Shown: positions 1-8,433 of the stretch, piece by piece
Numbering within the stretch: position 1 is the stretch's first letter
Layout of the letters: each line of letters starts with the position of its first letter
Source: JAHCIE01 sp034431435
GTDB lineage: Bacteria; Chloroflexota; Anaerolineae; Epilineales; JAHCIE01
Assembly: GCA_034431435.1 (NCBI GenBank)
Contig: DAOUDG010000079.1
Span: 1-32,159 of the forward strand
Length of the DNA stretch: 32,159 nucleotides
Direction: 5' to 3'
The notes under the pieces: generated by a model
What the model saw: only the letters and a program-made list of their open reading frames with translations
What the model was told of the DNA's origin: nothing
Databases searched by the model: none
Made by a program: the position numbers and the translations under genes

Positions 1-686
<686 letters not shown>

Positions 687-766
687 ACTGCCCTTCCTGT
701 GCCGACCCACCGCCAGCCCGGCGGCGGCCGACTCGACGAATTGTAGTGACGGCTCCAGGCTGTGTC

Positions 767-801
767 AACAAAAACGGCCCGTCCTTGTCGAAGGACGAGC
801 C
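767..801 (-). terminator. Intrinsic terminator of the alaS T-box
   Basis: On the minus strand an 11-bp stem (GGCTCGTCCTT pairing with AAGGACGGGCC, one G-T pair, 4-nt loop CGAC, 776-801) is followed by GTTTTTGTT. It begins a few bases after the T-box sequence, as expected for the terminator alternative to the antiterminator. Control is therefore transcriptional. Confidence 0.92.
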
Positions 802-1039
802 GCAGCCCGTGGTACCACCTTGCTTGGGGGCCATGCCCCCCACTCATGGGCGCTCGCGCGTTGCGCCCTGCCCCGCTAACGGGGGGCGGCCGGCCACGAC
901 TACTGGCGCAGGCGCGCGTTGGCCGTGGCGTCTCCGGGGTGGCGTTCCGCTCGCGCTACGGGTCGGGCTTCCACCGCCCCCGACTCTCTGAGCCGCGCTA
1001 TCGAGCGTACTCTTCCCCATCCTCGACTGTCTGGGATTA
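767..1039 (-). promoter_or_regulatory. T-box riboswitch leader of alaS, probable Ala (GCC) specifier
   Basis: The minus-strand leader between the promoter and alaS carries the canonical T-box sequence AAGGTGGTACCACG (808-821), which forms the antiterminator bulge that reads the NCCA end of uncharged tRNA. Upstream are Stem I hallmarks: GAAGAGTACG, CAGAGAG and GGTGGAAG (about 975-1018). A GAACGCCACC stretch near 936-945 offers GCC, an alanine codon, followed by A, as specifier. A GGGGG/CCCCC hairpin (Stem III position, about 826-840) precedes the T-box sequence. Uncharged tRNA-Ala should stabilise the antiterminator and allow alaS transcription. The specifier assignment is by eye; the T-box itself is clear. 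Confidence 0.93.
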
Positions 1040-1045
1040 CGCGCA

Positions 1046-1075
1046 ATTATACACCTGTCTGCATCCGCTGTCCAA
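1046..1075 (-). promoter_or_regulatory. Sigma-70 promoter of alaS T-box transcript
   Basis: Minus strand: -35 TTGGAC (1070-1075), 18-bp spacer, perfect -10 TATAAT (1046-1051). The start point would fall near 1039, giving a leader of about 350 nt that contains the whole T-box. Nothing else is apparent between 1076 and 1207. Confidence 0.85.
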
Positions 1076-1207
1076 CCCGGATGGGCGACCTGCGCATCCT
1101 CTTTCTGGTCGATTCGCACTAGACTGTGCGCGTATAGCCGCTGGTGACTACACGAAGATCGCGCCACACACGAGCACGACCCCCGCACTCCAGCAGGAGG
1201 GCCGCCC

Positions 1208-2302
1208 CTATCGGGCGGGGGATTCAGCGGCGGCCGGCGGCCGCCGCAAGGGCGCGCTCACCTCGTGGAAGAAGCCCAGAATCTCGCGGTACGACTGCAG
1301 CATGCCCGTCTCGTAGTAGGGAATGTCGTTCTTCTCGCAGTAGGCCTTCACGATGACCTGGCTTTCGCGCAAGCGGTTGCGCGGCATGGTCGGGAACAGG
1401 TGGTGCTCGATCTGGTAGTTGAGGCCCCCATACCAGAAGTCGATGACCGGGTGCGAGACCACATTGCGCGCCGTCACCACCTGACGATGCAGGAAGTCGA
1501 TGGGGTCGTCCTTGTCAAGGATGGGCATGCCCTTGTGGTTAGGCGCGAACACGGACGCCAGGTATAGCCCAAACACCGCCTGCTGGACCAGAATCCACAC
1601 CAGGCCGCCCCAGAACCCCATCAGGTAGAAGGCCAGCCCCAGGAGCCAGACCAGGCTCAGCACGACCAGCATCGCTTCCAGCGCCCACTGACGGGGGCGC
1701 TTGTCGAACAAGAAGCGCAGGCTGTCAACGTGCATGCCCCAGCCTTGCAGGGTGCACAGGGGGAAGAAGAACAGGGCCTGGTACTTGACGATGAAGCGTT
1801 GCAGGCCCCGCTTTTCGAGCGCCTGCTCCTCGGTGAAAGCCAGGACGGGGATATCCACGTCAGGGTCGAGGTCGAGCTGGTTGGGGTTGCTGTGGTGGGC
1901 GTTGTGCTTGTCCTCCCACCAGGCGCGGCTGATGCCGATGATGAGGTTGCCCGCAAGAAGGCCCAGGATGTCGCGCCGCCAATCGGTCTTGAGGAACTGG
2001 CGGTGGCCCAGGTCGTGGCCCATGAAGCCGATCTGGGTGAACACGAAGGCCAGGAACACCGCGTCGAGCAACCGTAGCCAGTAGCTATCGACGGCAATGA
2101 GGAAGGCCAGCGCAGCGACCAACATCACCGCGTTGCGAATGACCTGGGCGGTGTAGTAGCCGGGCTGCTTCTCCATGAGGCCGCGCTCGCGCATCATGCG
2201 CTTAAGCTCGGCATAGCTCGCGTGGTCCGCTTCGCTCGGCGTGTGTGCGGCGGCGATGAACGCAGGGTCCAGGCCGGGGGAGTGGGCAGGGGCAGCAGGC
2301 AT
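1208..2302 (-). CDS. Membrane fatty acid desaturase (front-end/DesA3-like)
   Basis: Introduces a double bond into membrane acyl chains using a di-iron centre and electrons from an external donor. The 364-residue protein has the three histidine boxes of the membrane desaturase family: HDLGH (96-100), HNAHH (133-137) and QIEHH (297-301). The Q in the third box is typical of front-end, acyl-lipid/linoleoyl-type desaturases. Hydrophobic blocks near 55-90, 112-125, 172-186 and 208-252 fit a four-helix membrane topology. No cytochrome b5 domain is fused, so a separate ferredoxin or flavodoxin is expected. ATG at 2300-2302 is preceded by GCGAGGAC; the gene has its own promoter. Regiospecificity cannot be read from sequence. 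The C-terminus ends in a low-complexity Ala/Pro tail. Confidence 0.93.
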   Translation of the reverse strand: MPAAPAHSPGLDPAFIAAAHTPSEADHASYAELKRMMRERGLMEKQPGYYTAQVIRNAVMLVAALAFLIAVDSYWLRLLDAVFLAFVFTQIGFMGHDLGHRQFLKTDWRRDILGLLAGNLIIGISRAWWEDKHNAHHSNPNQLDLDPDVDIPVLAFTEEQALEKRGLQRFIVKYQALFFFPLCTLQGWGMHVDSLRFLFDKRPRQWALEAMLVVLSLVWLLGLAFYLMGFWGGLVWILVQQAVFGLYLASVFAPNHKGMPILDKDDPIDFLHRQVVTARNVVSHPVIDFWYGGLNYQIEHHLFPTMPRNRLRESQVIVKAYCEKNDIPYYETGMLQSYREILGFFHEVSAPLRRPPAAAESPAR

Positions 2303-2346
2303 GGTGGGATGTCCTCGCGGGTTCGATGTGTCGATAGAGAGGCTTC

Positions 2347-2375
2347 ATCATAGCATCAAACCGGGCATTCCCCAA
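2347..2375 (-). promoter_or_regulatory. Probable promoter of the desaturase gene
   Basis: Minus strand: -35 TTGGGG (2370-2375), 17-bp spacer, -10 TATGAT (2347-2352). The start point would be about 40 nt upstream of the ATG. Confidence 0.6.
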
Positions 2376-2390
2376 GAACAGGCACAAGGA

Positions 2391-2416
2391 AAGCGCGCCC
2401 GATGGGGGCGCGCCTT
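2391..2416 (-). terminator. Probable terminator downstream of dodecin
   Basis: A perfect 8-bp stem GCGCGCCC/GGGCGCGC with a 5-nt loop (2393-2413), followed on the minus strand by TTTCCTT. It lies between the dodecin stop codon and the desaturase promoter, so it insulates the two genes. Confidence 0.6.
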
Positions 2417-2445
2417 CGTGGAGCAACTGCCGGCGAGGGAGCTAC

Positions 2446-2649
2446 TCAGTCCTCAAGGACGAAGGTGACGAGCATATTCACCTGGTACTCGATGATGGAC
2501 CCACCCTCGACGCGAACGGTTTGTTCCTTGATCCAGGCACTCTTGACGTTGCGCAGCGTCTTGTTGGCTCGCTCGACGCCCAGCTTGGCAGCATCGTCAA
2601 AGCTCTTGTTCGAGGTCGCGCTGATTTCCGTGACACGGGCAACGGACAT
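2446..2649 (-). CDS. Dodecin (flavin-binding storage/sequestration protein)
   Basis: Dodecins are 65-75 residue proteins that assemble into dodecamers and bind flavins (or CoA in some bacteria) in pairs, buffering free flavin. The predicted 67-residue product MSVARVTEISATS...FVLED matches the family in length and sequence: V-x-E-I-x-A-T-S-x-x-S-F-D-D-A near the N-terminus, the central helix A-N-K-T-L-R-N-V, then W-I-K-E-Q (aromatic W at the flavin-stacking position) and a final beta strand Y-Q-V-N-M-L-V-T-F. The start at 2647-2649 is chosen over a longer in-frame ATG because AGGGAGGT lies 6 nt upstream and the N-terminus then matches the family. Monocistronic, with promoter and terminator both visible. 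Confidence 0.93.
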   Translation of the reverse strand: MSVARVTEISATSNKSFDDAAKLGVERANKTLRNVKSAWIKEQTVRVEGGSIIEYQVNMLVTFVLED

Positions 2650-2703
2650 GAGACACCTCCCTGGGTAATGCGCGACGATGGCGCGCTTGGTTACGCTACG
2701 CCC

Positions 2704-2732
2704 ATTATATGACGTTTCGCGGCATGACACAA
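2704..2732 (-). promoter_or_regulatory. Promoter of dodecin gene
   Basis: Minus strand: -35 TTGTGT (2727-2732), 17-bp spacer, perfect -10 TATAAT (2704-2709). This gives a leader of about 50 nt. Confidence 0.75.
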
Positions 2733-2787
2733 GGGGCAGTCACCCATCCTGCCAGGGAGTCGGCGCCCGGCGCGGGGCCGATGTCCG

Positions 2788-4701
2788 TCACGGCGGCAAC
2801 GGCGACTCGGGCTGGCCTGGACACAAGGGCGTGACGCCCTCGAAGTCGAAGCGGGCAAATGGTCGGCCGTAGTACTGGATCGGGAAACCTTCGGATGCGG
2901 CGGCGACATCGCCCGGCGCGACGGCCGTCTGGGGCACGAAACGCTCGACCTTCACCGCCGCCAGCCCCACCACGTTGCGCACGAACTGGCCGTTGCCGTC
3001 GAAGACGTCATGCTCCCAGTAGGTAGCGCTGATGACCGCGCTGCCCTTGAAGCCGGGGTTGATCCACCCCCAGGTCGACAGGTCAATGTACTCGACCTGC
3101 TTCTCATTCAGCTTCTCGCACACAAAGTCCAGCAGCCCATTCTGGTCATAGACGAAGATGGCGAAGTCCGTGAAGCCCGGCTTGGGCACCAGATTCTGAA
3201 TCGCCAGCTCTGTCTGCACCTGGAGCGTGTTGCCGCGCTGCAGGAAGCTGGGGACGGCGATAAGCCCAACGCCGGAGTAGGAGTTGTACCACGAGCACCA
3301 GGCCGTAGGCGCGCCACCCTCGCAGCCTACTTGCCAGACGAAGCCCTGTTCCTGCGGGAACAAGTTGTACGCGACCGCCTGTACGGGCGTGGTACGCGCA
3401 GCGCTGGCGTATTGGAGCAGTTCGGCGACGGCGGTGACCGGGGGAGCCATTGCCAGGCTCTCGCCCGGCGTCTCCCAGCCCTGACTCTCGACCCGCACGG
3501 CCCCTACGTACTGGGCAGGCAGATTGTTGACCAGGGGCAGATAGAAGCTCTGCTCCCCACGCGGGCACACCCAGTCGACCAGAGTGGTGATGATGCCACC
3601 CTTGTGATCAAGGAAGTAGACCTTGACCTTCGCCGCTATGATCCCGGACATATTCTGCACGTAGACTCGCGTGTCCCAGCCGTTCTGCTCTCGGTACAGC
3701 AGCGGGCCATACAGCACCTGGGAGCCGCCTTCCTGATCCGCGCAGTGGCCGCCAAAGGCAAAACACAGCGAGGCGGGCCGGCCGTGATAGCTCATCAACA
3801 CCGAAGGGCTGACCTGATCGACCACTATGCCCAGCGGCTGGGTCGAGCGAATCCAGACGCTGCCGACAAAGCCGGGCGGGATGCAGCCGGCCACCGAGAA
3901 ACGCTCTGAATAGCCCGGCGCCAGCGCCATCACCTCGCACACCTGGGCGCGCAGGCAGTCGTCCTGGGCCTTGAACCACAGCTCGATGCTGGTGCACGCG
4001 GAGCCGCTATTCTGGATATACAGCCAGGAGTTCATGCCCATGAAGCCGGAGTAGACGACGGGGGCGTAGTACGCGAAGCCGCCGAAGACCGGGTCATAGC
4101 GGCCATCCATCATGGCGGAGACGCCGCTGTAGGCTGCGCTGATGACCTTCGTCACGTCGCCCTCGCTGGGACTGCGCCGCACAACCTCCACCGCAATCGG
4201 CTCACCCGCGAAGGGATCCCAGTCGAAGGGGAAGCCACCCGGCGTCATGTTGACGCCCGGCCAGCCTTGCGGCCACTTGCCGGCCTTGCGGAACGTGTCC
4301 AGGTCGAGGCAGTCCCACGTCAGCGGGTCGTAGCTGAACGCAATCGCGCTGCGGGCGGCCCGCGATACCTGATTACTGGTCCAGATCCAGCTCGAACCGG
4401 GCTTGAGCAGGCCTGTGCATTCCAGCTTGAAGGGCGGCTGGACCTGTGGCTCGCAGAAGCCAGGACTCTGGGCAAACAGTAGCAGGGCGATCTTAGTGCG
4501 GGTCGCCCCCACATTCTGCGCCTCGATGATCCAGTCCACCGGCTGGCTGGTCCCCGCCGCCTCGCCCAGCACCGGCAACTGCACGTAGGTTCCTGGGGTT
4601 GGATCCGCCAGGGCCGTCTGGCCGCTGACGGCGGCGGCGCCCAGCGCCAGGCCCAGCGCCAGAGCCACAAACAATACACTCATCCCAAGCGCGCGTCGCA
4701 C
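2788..4701 (-). CDS. Large secreted protein with four tandem uncharacterised beta-rich repeats
   Basis: Function not recognised. About 637 residues. The N-terminus is a signal peptide: basic MVRRALG, a hydrophobic Leu/Ala core to about residue 27, then a probable cleavage near SGQTALA-D. The mature part contains four copies of one pattern: a strand ending in Gln-Asn (DWIIEAQN about 57-64, WLYIQN 227-232, RVYVQN 346-351, LAIQN 500-504), an alternating strand (such as KVKVYFLD), a Cys/Pro-Gly segment, and 50-51 residues after Gln-Asn a G-[SA]-x-[VW] strand (281, 401, 554). This resembles repeated immunoglobulin-like sandwiches. Many cysteines suggest disulfides. The GTG at 4699-4701 is preferred because GGGGAGG lies 5 nt upstream; GTG at 4702-4704 and ATG at 4681-4683 are alternatives. 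No membrane anchor or sorting tail is seen. Confidence 0.85.
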   Translation of the reverse strand: MRRALGMSVLFVALALGLALGAAAVSGQTALADPTPGTYVQLPVLGEAAGTSQPVDWIIEAQNVGATRTKIALLLFAQSPGFCEPQVQPPFKLECTGLLKPGSSWIWTSNQVSRAARSAIAFSYDPLTWDCLDLDTFRKAGKWPQGWPGVNMTPGGFPFDWDPFAGEPIAVEVVRRSPSEGDVTKVISAAYSGVSAMMDGRYDPVFGGFAYYAPVVYSGFMGMNSWLYIQNSGSACTSIELWFKAQDDCLRAQVCEVMALAPGYSERFSVAGCIPPGFVGSVWIRSTQPLGIVVDQVSPSVLMSYHGRPASLCFAFGGHCADQEGGSQVLYGPLLYREQNGWDTRVYVQNMSGIIAAKVKVYFLDHKGGIITTLVDWVCPRGEQSFYLPLVNNLPAQYVGAVRVESQGWETPGESLAMAPPVTAVAELLQYASAARTTPVQAVAYNLFPQEQGFVWQVGCEGGAPTAWCSWYNSYSGVGLIAVPSFLQRGNTLQVQTELAIQNLVPKPGFTDFAIFVYDQNGLLDFVCEKLNEKQVEYIDLSTWGWINPGFKGSAVISATYWEHDVFDGNGQFVRNVVGLAAVKVERFVPQTAVAPGDVAAASEGFPIQYYGRPFARFDFEGVTPLCPGQPESPLPP

Positions 4702-4847
4702 CACAACCTCCCCAGCCTGGTCCTGCCTGGCGCGGCCTCGCCACCGAGGCGGGTTGCATCACCGACAGTTCCAGGGAACCACTACACGTCCTGCTCTTAC
4801 CATGTGTAACGCGATTCGTTGGATGGGAGATACGCGAGGGTTGCCAG

Positions 4848-4876
4848 TTGCCCGGCGGCGCGAAGTGGGGTAGTAT
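4848..4876 (+). promoter_or_regulatory. Probable promoter of the deoxynucleoside kinase operon
   Basis: -35 TTGCCC (4848-4853), 17-bp spacer, -10 TAGTAT (4871-4876), about 40 nt before the small-protein ATG at 4917. The rest of the 4702-4916 interval must also hold the divergent promoter of the secreted protein, but I see no convincing match for it. Confidence 0.55.
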
Positions 4877-4916
4877 GGACGGCATTGGGGGGTGGGTTGT
4901 CCCGGGGAGGGTCGGC

Positions 4917-5093
4917 ATGGACAGCAACGAGCTGAAGACGATTTTCGAGTTCGAGGGCGCGTATGGCGGACGCCAGAGCCGCGACCAGGTGATTCGCGCG
5001 CTGCGTGAGGCTCTGGCTATCCTGGAGATTACCCACGCGCAGGATATCCTGTGCCCGCCGTTCCGCATCCAGGCCAACGTCGAGGAGGAGTAA
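4917..5093 (+). CDS. 58-residue protein translationally coupled to deoxynucleoside kinase
   Basis: Not recognised. A short acidic protein, MDSNELKTIFEFEG at the start and ending in NVEEE, with a predicted amphipathic helix in the middle (SRDQVIRALREALAILE) and one Cys near the C-terminus (ILCPPF). The ATG at 4917 follows GGGGAGGG at a good distance, whereas a longer in-frame ATG at 4848 overlaps the promoter and lacks a ribosome site. Its stop codon overlaps the kinase start by one base (TAATG), and its last codons (GAGGAGGAG) form the kinase ribosome-binding site. That arrangement and GC-rich third positions support real coding. It might modulate or partner the kinase, but this is only inferred from coupling. 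Confidence 0.72.
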   Translation: MDSNELKTIFEFEGAYGGRQSRDQVIRALREALAILEITHAQDILCPPFRIQANVEEE

Positions 5094-5743
5094 TGGTCGG
5101 GCGCGACAAGCGCTTCATCGCCATCGCCGGGAATATCGGCGTTGGCAAGTCCACTCTCACGGGGCTGATGGCCCAGCGGCTCGGCTGGAAGCCCTTCTTC
5201 GAGGCCGTCGACGATAACCCCTATCTGGCCGACTTCTACGCCGACATGTCGGCGTGGTCCTTCCACTCCCAGGTATTCTTTCTCTCGCGGCGGCTCCAGC
5301 ACCACCGTCACATTCTCGACCACCCGACCAGCGCGCTCCAGGATCGCTCCGTGTACGAGGACGCGGAGGTCTTCGCCGCCAACCTGCACCGTCAGGGCCG
5401 GATGAGCCAGCGCGACTATGCCACATATCGCGGCCTGTACGACGGCGTCAACCTGTTCCTGCCACCGCCCGACCTGATGGTATACCTGCGGGCCTCGGTC
5501 GATACTCTGCTACAGCGCATCCGCCTGCGCGGCCGCGCCTACGAGCAGAGTATCGACCCCGAGTACCTGGCGCGCCTGAACATCCTCTACGACGAGTGGA
5601 TCGACCGCTTCACTCTCTGCCCCGTCCTGACTGTGCCCGCCGATGAGCTGGACTTCGTGTGGCACACGCCCCACCTGGAGCTGATCATCCGCAAGGTCGA
5701 GGCGCGACTGAGCGGCCAGGAGATCGTCCGCTTCGACATGTAG
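5093..5743 (+). CDS. Deoxynucleoside kinase (dGK/dAK/dCK family)
   Basis: Phosphorylates a deoxynucleoside to its 5'-monophosphate in nucleotide salvage, in the cytoplasm. 216 residues, the usual family length. Visible motifs: P-loop GNIGVGKST (13-21), the conserved Glu after it in FFEAVDDNPYL (E37, candidate catalytic base), the D-R-S signature at 84-86 followed by VYEDAEVFA, and an arginine-rich lid RIRLRGR (142-148). The DRSVYEDAEVFA form resembles bacterial deoxyguanosine/deoxyadenosine kinases more than thymidine-specific enzymes, but base specificity cannot be settled by eye. It starts one base inside the stop codon of the 58-residue gene, so the two are coupled. Confidence 0.92.
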   Translation: MVGRDKRFIAIAGNIGVGKSTLTGLMAQRLGWKPFFEAVDDNPYLADFYADMSAWSFHSQVFFLSRRLQHHRHILDHPTSALQDRSVYEDAEVFAANLHRQGRMSQRDYATYRGLYDGVNLFLPPPDLMVYLRASVDTLLQRIRLRGRAYEQSIDPEYLARLNILYDEWIDRFTLCPVLTVPADELDFVWHTPHLELIIRKVEARLSGQEIVRFDM

Positions 5744-5762
5744 CCGGCGGCCGATGGGCCTC

Positions 5763-5791
5763 TTGACCGGCTATCGCCGTGGACGTATCAT
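5763..5791 (+). promoter_or_regulatory. Promoter of the DUF2270-SLC13 operon
   Basis: -35 TTGACC (5763-5768), 17-bp spacer, -10 TATCAT (5786-5791). It lies about 38 nt before the DUF2270 start codon and just after the kinase stop codon, so the pair is transcribed separately from the kinase. Confidence 0.75.
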
Positions 5792-5828
5792 ACTCCCCAT
5801 TGGGCACACGTTGCGAGGTAGGCGGTTT

Positions 5829-6536
5829 ATGTCGACAAGTAAGCCATCCCCACCCCTGGAGCCGGTGAATCGCGTTGAATTCAACGCGGCCATCATTCAT
5901 TTCTACCGAGGTGAACTGGGACGCGCCGACCACTGGCGCAGCCGCCTGGACACGACCACCAACTGGGCCATCGTCACCACCGCTGCCAGCATGAGCTTCG
6001 TGTTCGGCAATCGCGACAACGACGCCGTCGTGCTGCTGCTCGTCTCACTGCTGGTGTTCTTCTTCCTGGTCACCGAAGCGCGCCGCTATCGCCACTACGA
6101 CATCTGGCAGAATCGGTTGCGCCTGCTCGAAACCGACTACTTCACCCCGATGCTGATGGGCTATACCCCCGGCCAGACCTGGCGCGACGTCATGGCCCGC
6201 GACCTACAAGAGCCTCGCTTTCGAATCTCGATGATGGAGGCAATGGGCTGGCGGCTGCGCCGTAACTACATGCCCATCTTCGCCATCCTCCTCGCGGCCT
6301 GGTGCCTCAAACTGTACTCGACACCCACCCCTGTCACCTCGCTGCAGCAGTTCATCGAACGCGCTGCCGTTCCCCCATTCCCCGGCATCGTCATCATCCT
6401 CATTGGTGTCGTGTTCAACAGCTTCCTGGTTTGGGTGGCCATGTCGAGCCGTAATCTACGCGGGGCAAGCGGCGAGATTCTACCGCGGGATGTGCCTGAT
6501 GAGCTGCTGACCAGTCGTCCCTATCCCATGCCATGA
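5829..6536 (+). CDS. DUF2270 integral membrane protein
   Basis: Uncharacterised membrane protein family DUF2270; no reaction is known to me. 235 residues. The N-terminal motif VEFNAAIIHFYRGELGRADHWRSRLDTTTNWAI is characteristic: a soluble helix leading into the first membrane segment. Hydrophobic stretches near 54-67, 72-88, 158-172 and 193-212 give about four helices, with a family-typical REARRYRHYDIWQNRLRLLE-like cytoplasmic segment between (here TEARRYRHYDIWQNRLRLLE). ATG at 5829 follows GAGGTAGG; an upstream in-frame ATG at 5754 would overlap the promoter and is rejected. It overlaps the next gene by four bases (ATGA), suggesting co-translation with the permease and possibly a shared membrane function. 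Confidence 0.88.
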   Translation: MSTSKPSPPLEPVNRVEFNAAIIHFYRGELGRADHWRSRLDTTTNWAIVTTAASMSFVFGNRDNDAVVLLLVSLLVFFFLVTEARRYRHYDIWQNRLRLLETDYFTPMLMGYTPGQTWRDVMARDLQEPRFRISMMEAMGWRLRRNYMPIFAILLAAWCLKLYSTPTPVTSLQQFIERAAVPPFPGIVIILIGVVFNSFLVWVAMSSRNLRGASGEILPRDVPDELLTSRPYPMP

Positions 6537-8338
6537 CCGCGACGCTCGTCATCCTGGCCGTCGCGTTCGTCCTGTTGCTGAGTGACCGCGTCCGCGCCGA
6601 TCTGGTCGCCCTGTTGGTCGTCCTCGCGCTCGGCCTGACGGGCATCCTTACCGCCGACGAGGCTTTTTCCGGCTTCAGTCGCGGCGCTGTCGTCACCCTG
6701 TTCGCCATCTTCGTCGTCGCCGAGGGGCTGCGGAGGACGGGCGTCACGGACCGAGTCGGCGACTGGCTGCTGCGCGTTGGCGGCCGAACCGAGAGACGTC
6801 TCATCGTCACGGTCATGGGGGCAGCGGCAACCCTGTCACTGTTCATGAACAACATTGCCGCCGCCTCGGTGTTGCTGCCAGCGGTGTCGGGGGCAGCCCG
6901 CAAGGCTCGGGTCAGCGCATCCCGCCTGCTGATGCCCCTCGCCTTCGCTACCATCCTGGGCGGCATGGCCACCCTGTTCACCACCACCAATATCATCGTG
7001 TCCAGCTACCTGGTCAGCGAGGGTCTGCCTGGGTTCGGGGTCCTCGACTTCCTGCCCATTGGCGTCCCCATCGTGATCGCCGGTGTCCTGTACATGAGCG
7101 TTTGGGGCCGCCACGCCTTGCCCACCCAGTCACCCGCCGAGCGGCTGCAGGCCGACCGCCCGGCGGAGGATGACCTGGTGGGCATCTATCGCCTGGGCGA
7201 ACGTCTCTTTCGCGCCCGCATTCCGGACGGTTCCATCCTCGTCGGCAAGCCGCTGGCCGAGGTCCCACTACGCCAGACGTACCACGTCAACGTCATCGCC
7301 ATCCAGCGCGACGGCCAGACCAGCCTGGCGCCCTCGCCCCAGATGGTGTGCGAACGTGGCGACATCCTGACGCTACAGGGCAACATCGACGATTTCCGTG
7401 CCCGCGACACGCAGCCCTACCTGGAGATTCTGCCCCCGCGTGATTGGCAGCAGGACGACCTCGCTGTCGACGATATCGTCGTTGTCGAAGCCATGCTCTC
7501 GCCGCGCTCGGCCCTGATTGGGCAAACCCTCGCCGAGGCGCATTTCCGCCAGAAGTACGGCATGACCGCGCTGGCCGTCTGGCAGCAGGGAGGCCCGATT
7601 CGCACCAACCTCAGCAACCGACGGCTCAGCTTTGGTGATACCCTGCTCCTGCAAGGCCCGCGCCATCGCCTGGCCACGCTGCGCACGGAGCCGGACATCA
7701 TCATCTTTCGCGAGCCAACCGAGGCGACCAACGTACCGCGCAAAGGCTGGCTGGCCCTCGGCATTCTGGTGGCGGCGGTCATAATCGCCGCCAGTGGACG
7801 TCTGCCGACGGCCGAGACGATGCTGGCGGCGGCGGTGCTGATGGTGCTGGGCAGCATCCTGACGATGGACGATGTCTATCGGTCGGTGGAATGGCGCAGC
7901 ATCTTTCTGGTGGCGGGCCTGCTGCCCCTGGGGCTGGCGATGACCAAGACCGGGGCGGCGGACTTTCTGGCCGACGAGATCATCCGGTTCATCGGGCCGG
8001 CCGGGCCGTACGCGCTGATGGTCGGGCTGATTCTGTTCACGGCGTTGATTACCCAGGCGATGAGCGGCCAGGCCGTGGGGGCGGTCGTCGCCCCGATTGC
8101 CATTCAGGCCGCGCACCAGATCGGGGCCGACCCGCGCGCCATGGCGATGGGGGTGGCCCTCGCCACCTCCCTGGCATTTGTGACCCCCGTGAGTCACCCC
8201 GTCAATATCCTGGTGATGGGCGCGGGCGGCTACCACTTCCGCGACTATCTGCGGGTCGGGCTGCCCCTGACCGTCCTCGCCCTGATAATCATCCTGGCGC
8301 TGATGCCGGTCTTCTGGCCGCTGATGCCGCGCGCCTGA
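6533..8338 (+). CDS. SLC13/DASS-family permease with two internal TrkA-C (RCK_C) domains
   Basis: Sodium- or proton-coupled anion transporter (sulfate, phosphate or dicarboxylates in the family) in the inner membrane. 601 residues, standard for the SLC13-TrkA-C-TrkA-C-SLC13 architecture. The N-terminal membrane half (1-200) contains the SFMNNI-type motif as LSLFMNNIAAASVLLP and the LFTTTNIIVSSYL loop. Two RCK_C repeats follow, about 213-300 (IPDGSILVGKPLAEVPLRQTY) and 305-392 (LIGQTLAEAHFRQKYG). The C-terminal membrane half (405-600) ends with the TPVSHPVNILVMGAGGY motif. The TrkA-C domains probably sense a small ligand. Substrate is not deducible. The start overlaps the DUF2270 stop (ATGA). 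Confidence 0.92.
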   Translation: MTATLVILAVAFVLLLSDRVRADLVALLVVLALGLTGILTADEAFSGFSRGAVVTLFAIFVVAEGLRRTGVTDRVGDWLLRVGGRTERRLIVTVMGAAATLSLFMNNIAAASVLLPAVSGAARKARVSASRLLMPLAFATILGGMATLFTTTNIIVSSYLVSEGLPGFGVLDFLPIGVPIVIAGVLYMSVWGRHALPTQSPAERLQADRPAEDDLVGIYRLGERLFRARIPDGSILVGKPLAEVPLRQTYHVNVIAIQRDGQTSLAPSPQMVCERGDILTLQGNIDDFRARDTQPYLEILPPRDWQQDDLAVDDIVVVEAMLSPRSALIGQTLAEAHFRQKYGMTALAVWQQGGPIRTNLSNRRLSFGDTLLLQGPRHRLATLRTEPDIIIFREPTEATNVPRKGWLALGILVAAVIIAASGRLPTAETMLAAAVLMVLGSILTMDDVYRSVEWRSIFLVAGLLPLGLAMTKTGAADFLADEIIRFIGPAGPYALMVGLILFTALITQAMSGQAVGAVVAPIAIQAAHQIGADPRAMAMGVALATSLAFVTPVSHPVNILVMGAGGYHFRDYLRVGLPLTVLALIIILALMPVFWPLMPRA

Positions 8339-8433
8339 GGGCATCTCTCACGGGCAATTAATGCTGACCTCATGGTGGGTTAATGTGGGCACGCTAGACT
8401 GTCCCACGTGGACGAGAGTCCACCCCCCCTTGA

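Noticed and set aside
1195..1225. GC-rich hairpin (CCGCCC/GGGCGG) at the end of the desaturase gene
   Set aside because: Only a 6-bp stem with no T-run, partly adjoining the coding end; too weak to call as a terminator in such GC-rich DNA.
3010..3909. 299-codon plus-strand frame
   Set aside because: Antisense shadow of the large secreted repeat protein, whose signal peptide and internal repeat establish the minus strand as coding.
4493..5389. 298-codon minus-strand frame spanning the divergent promoter region
   Set aside because: It crosses the kinase gene, the divergent intergenic region and the secreted-protein signal peptide in the wrong frame; no domain is recognisable.
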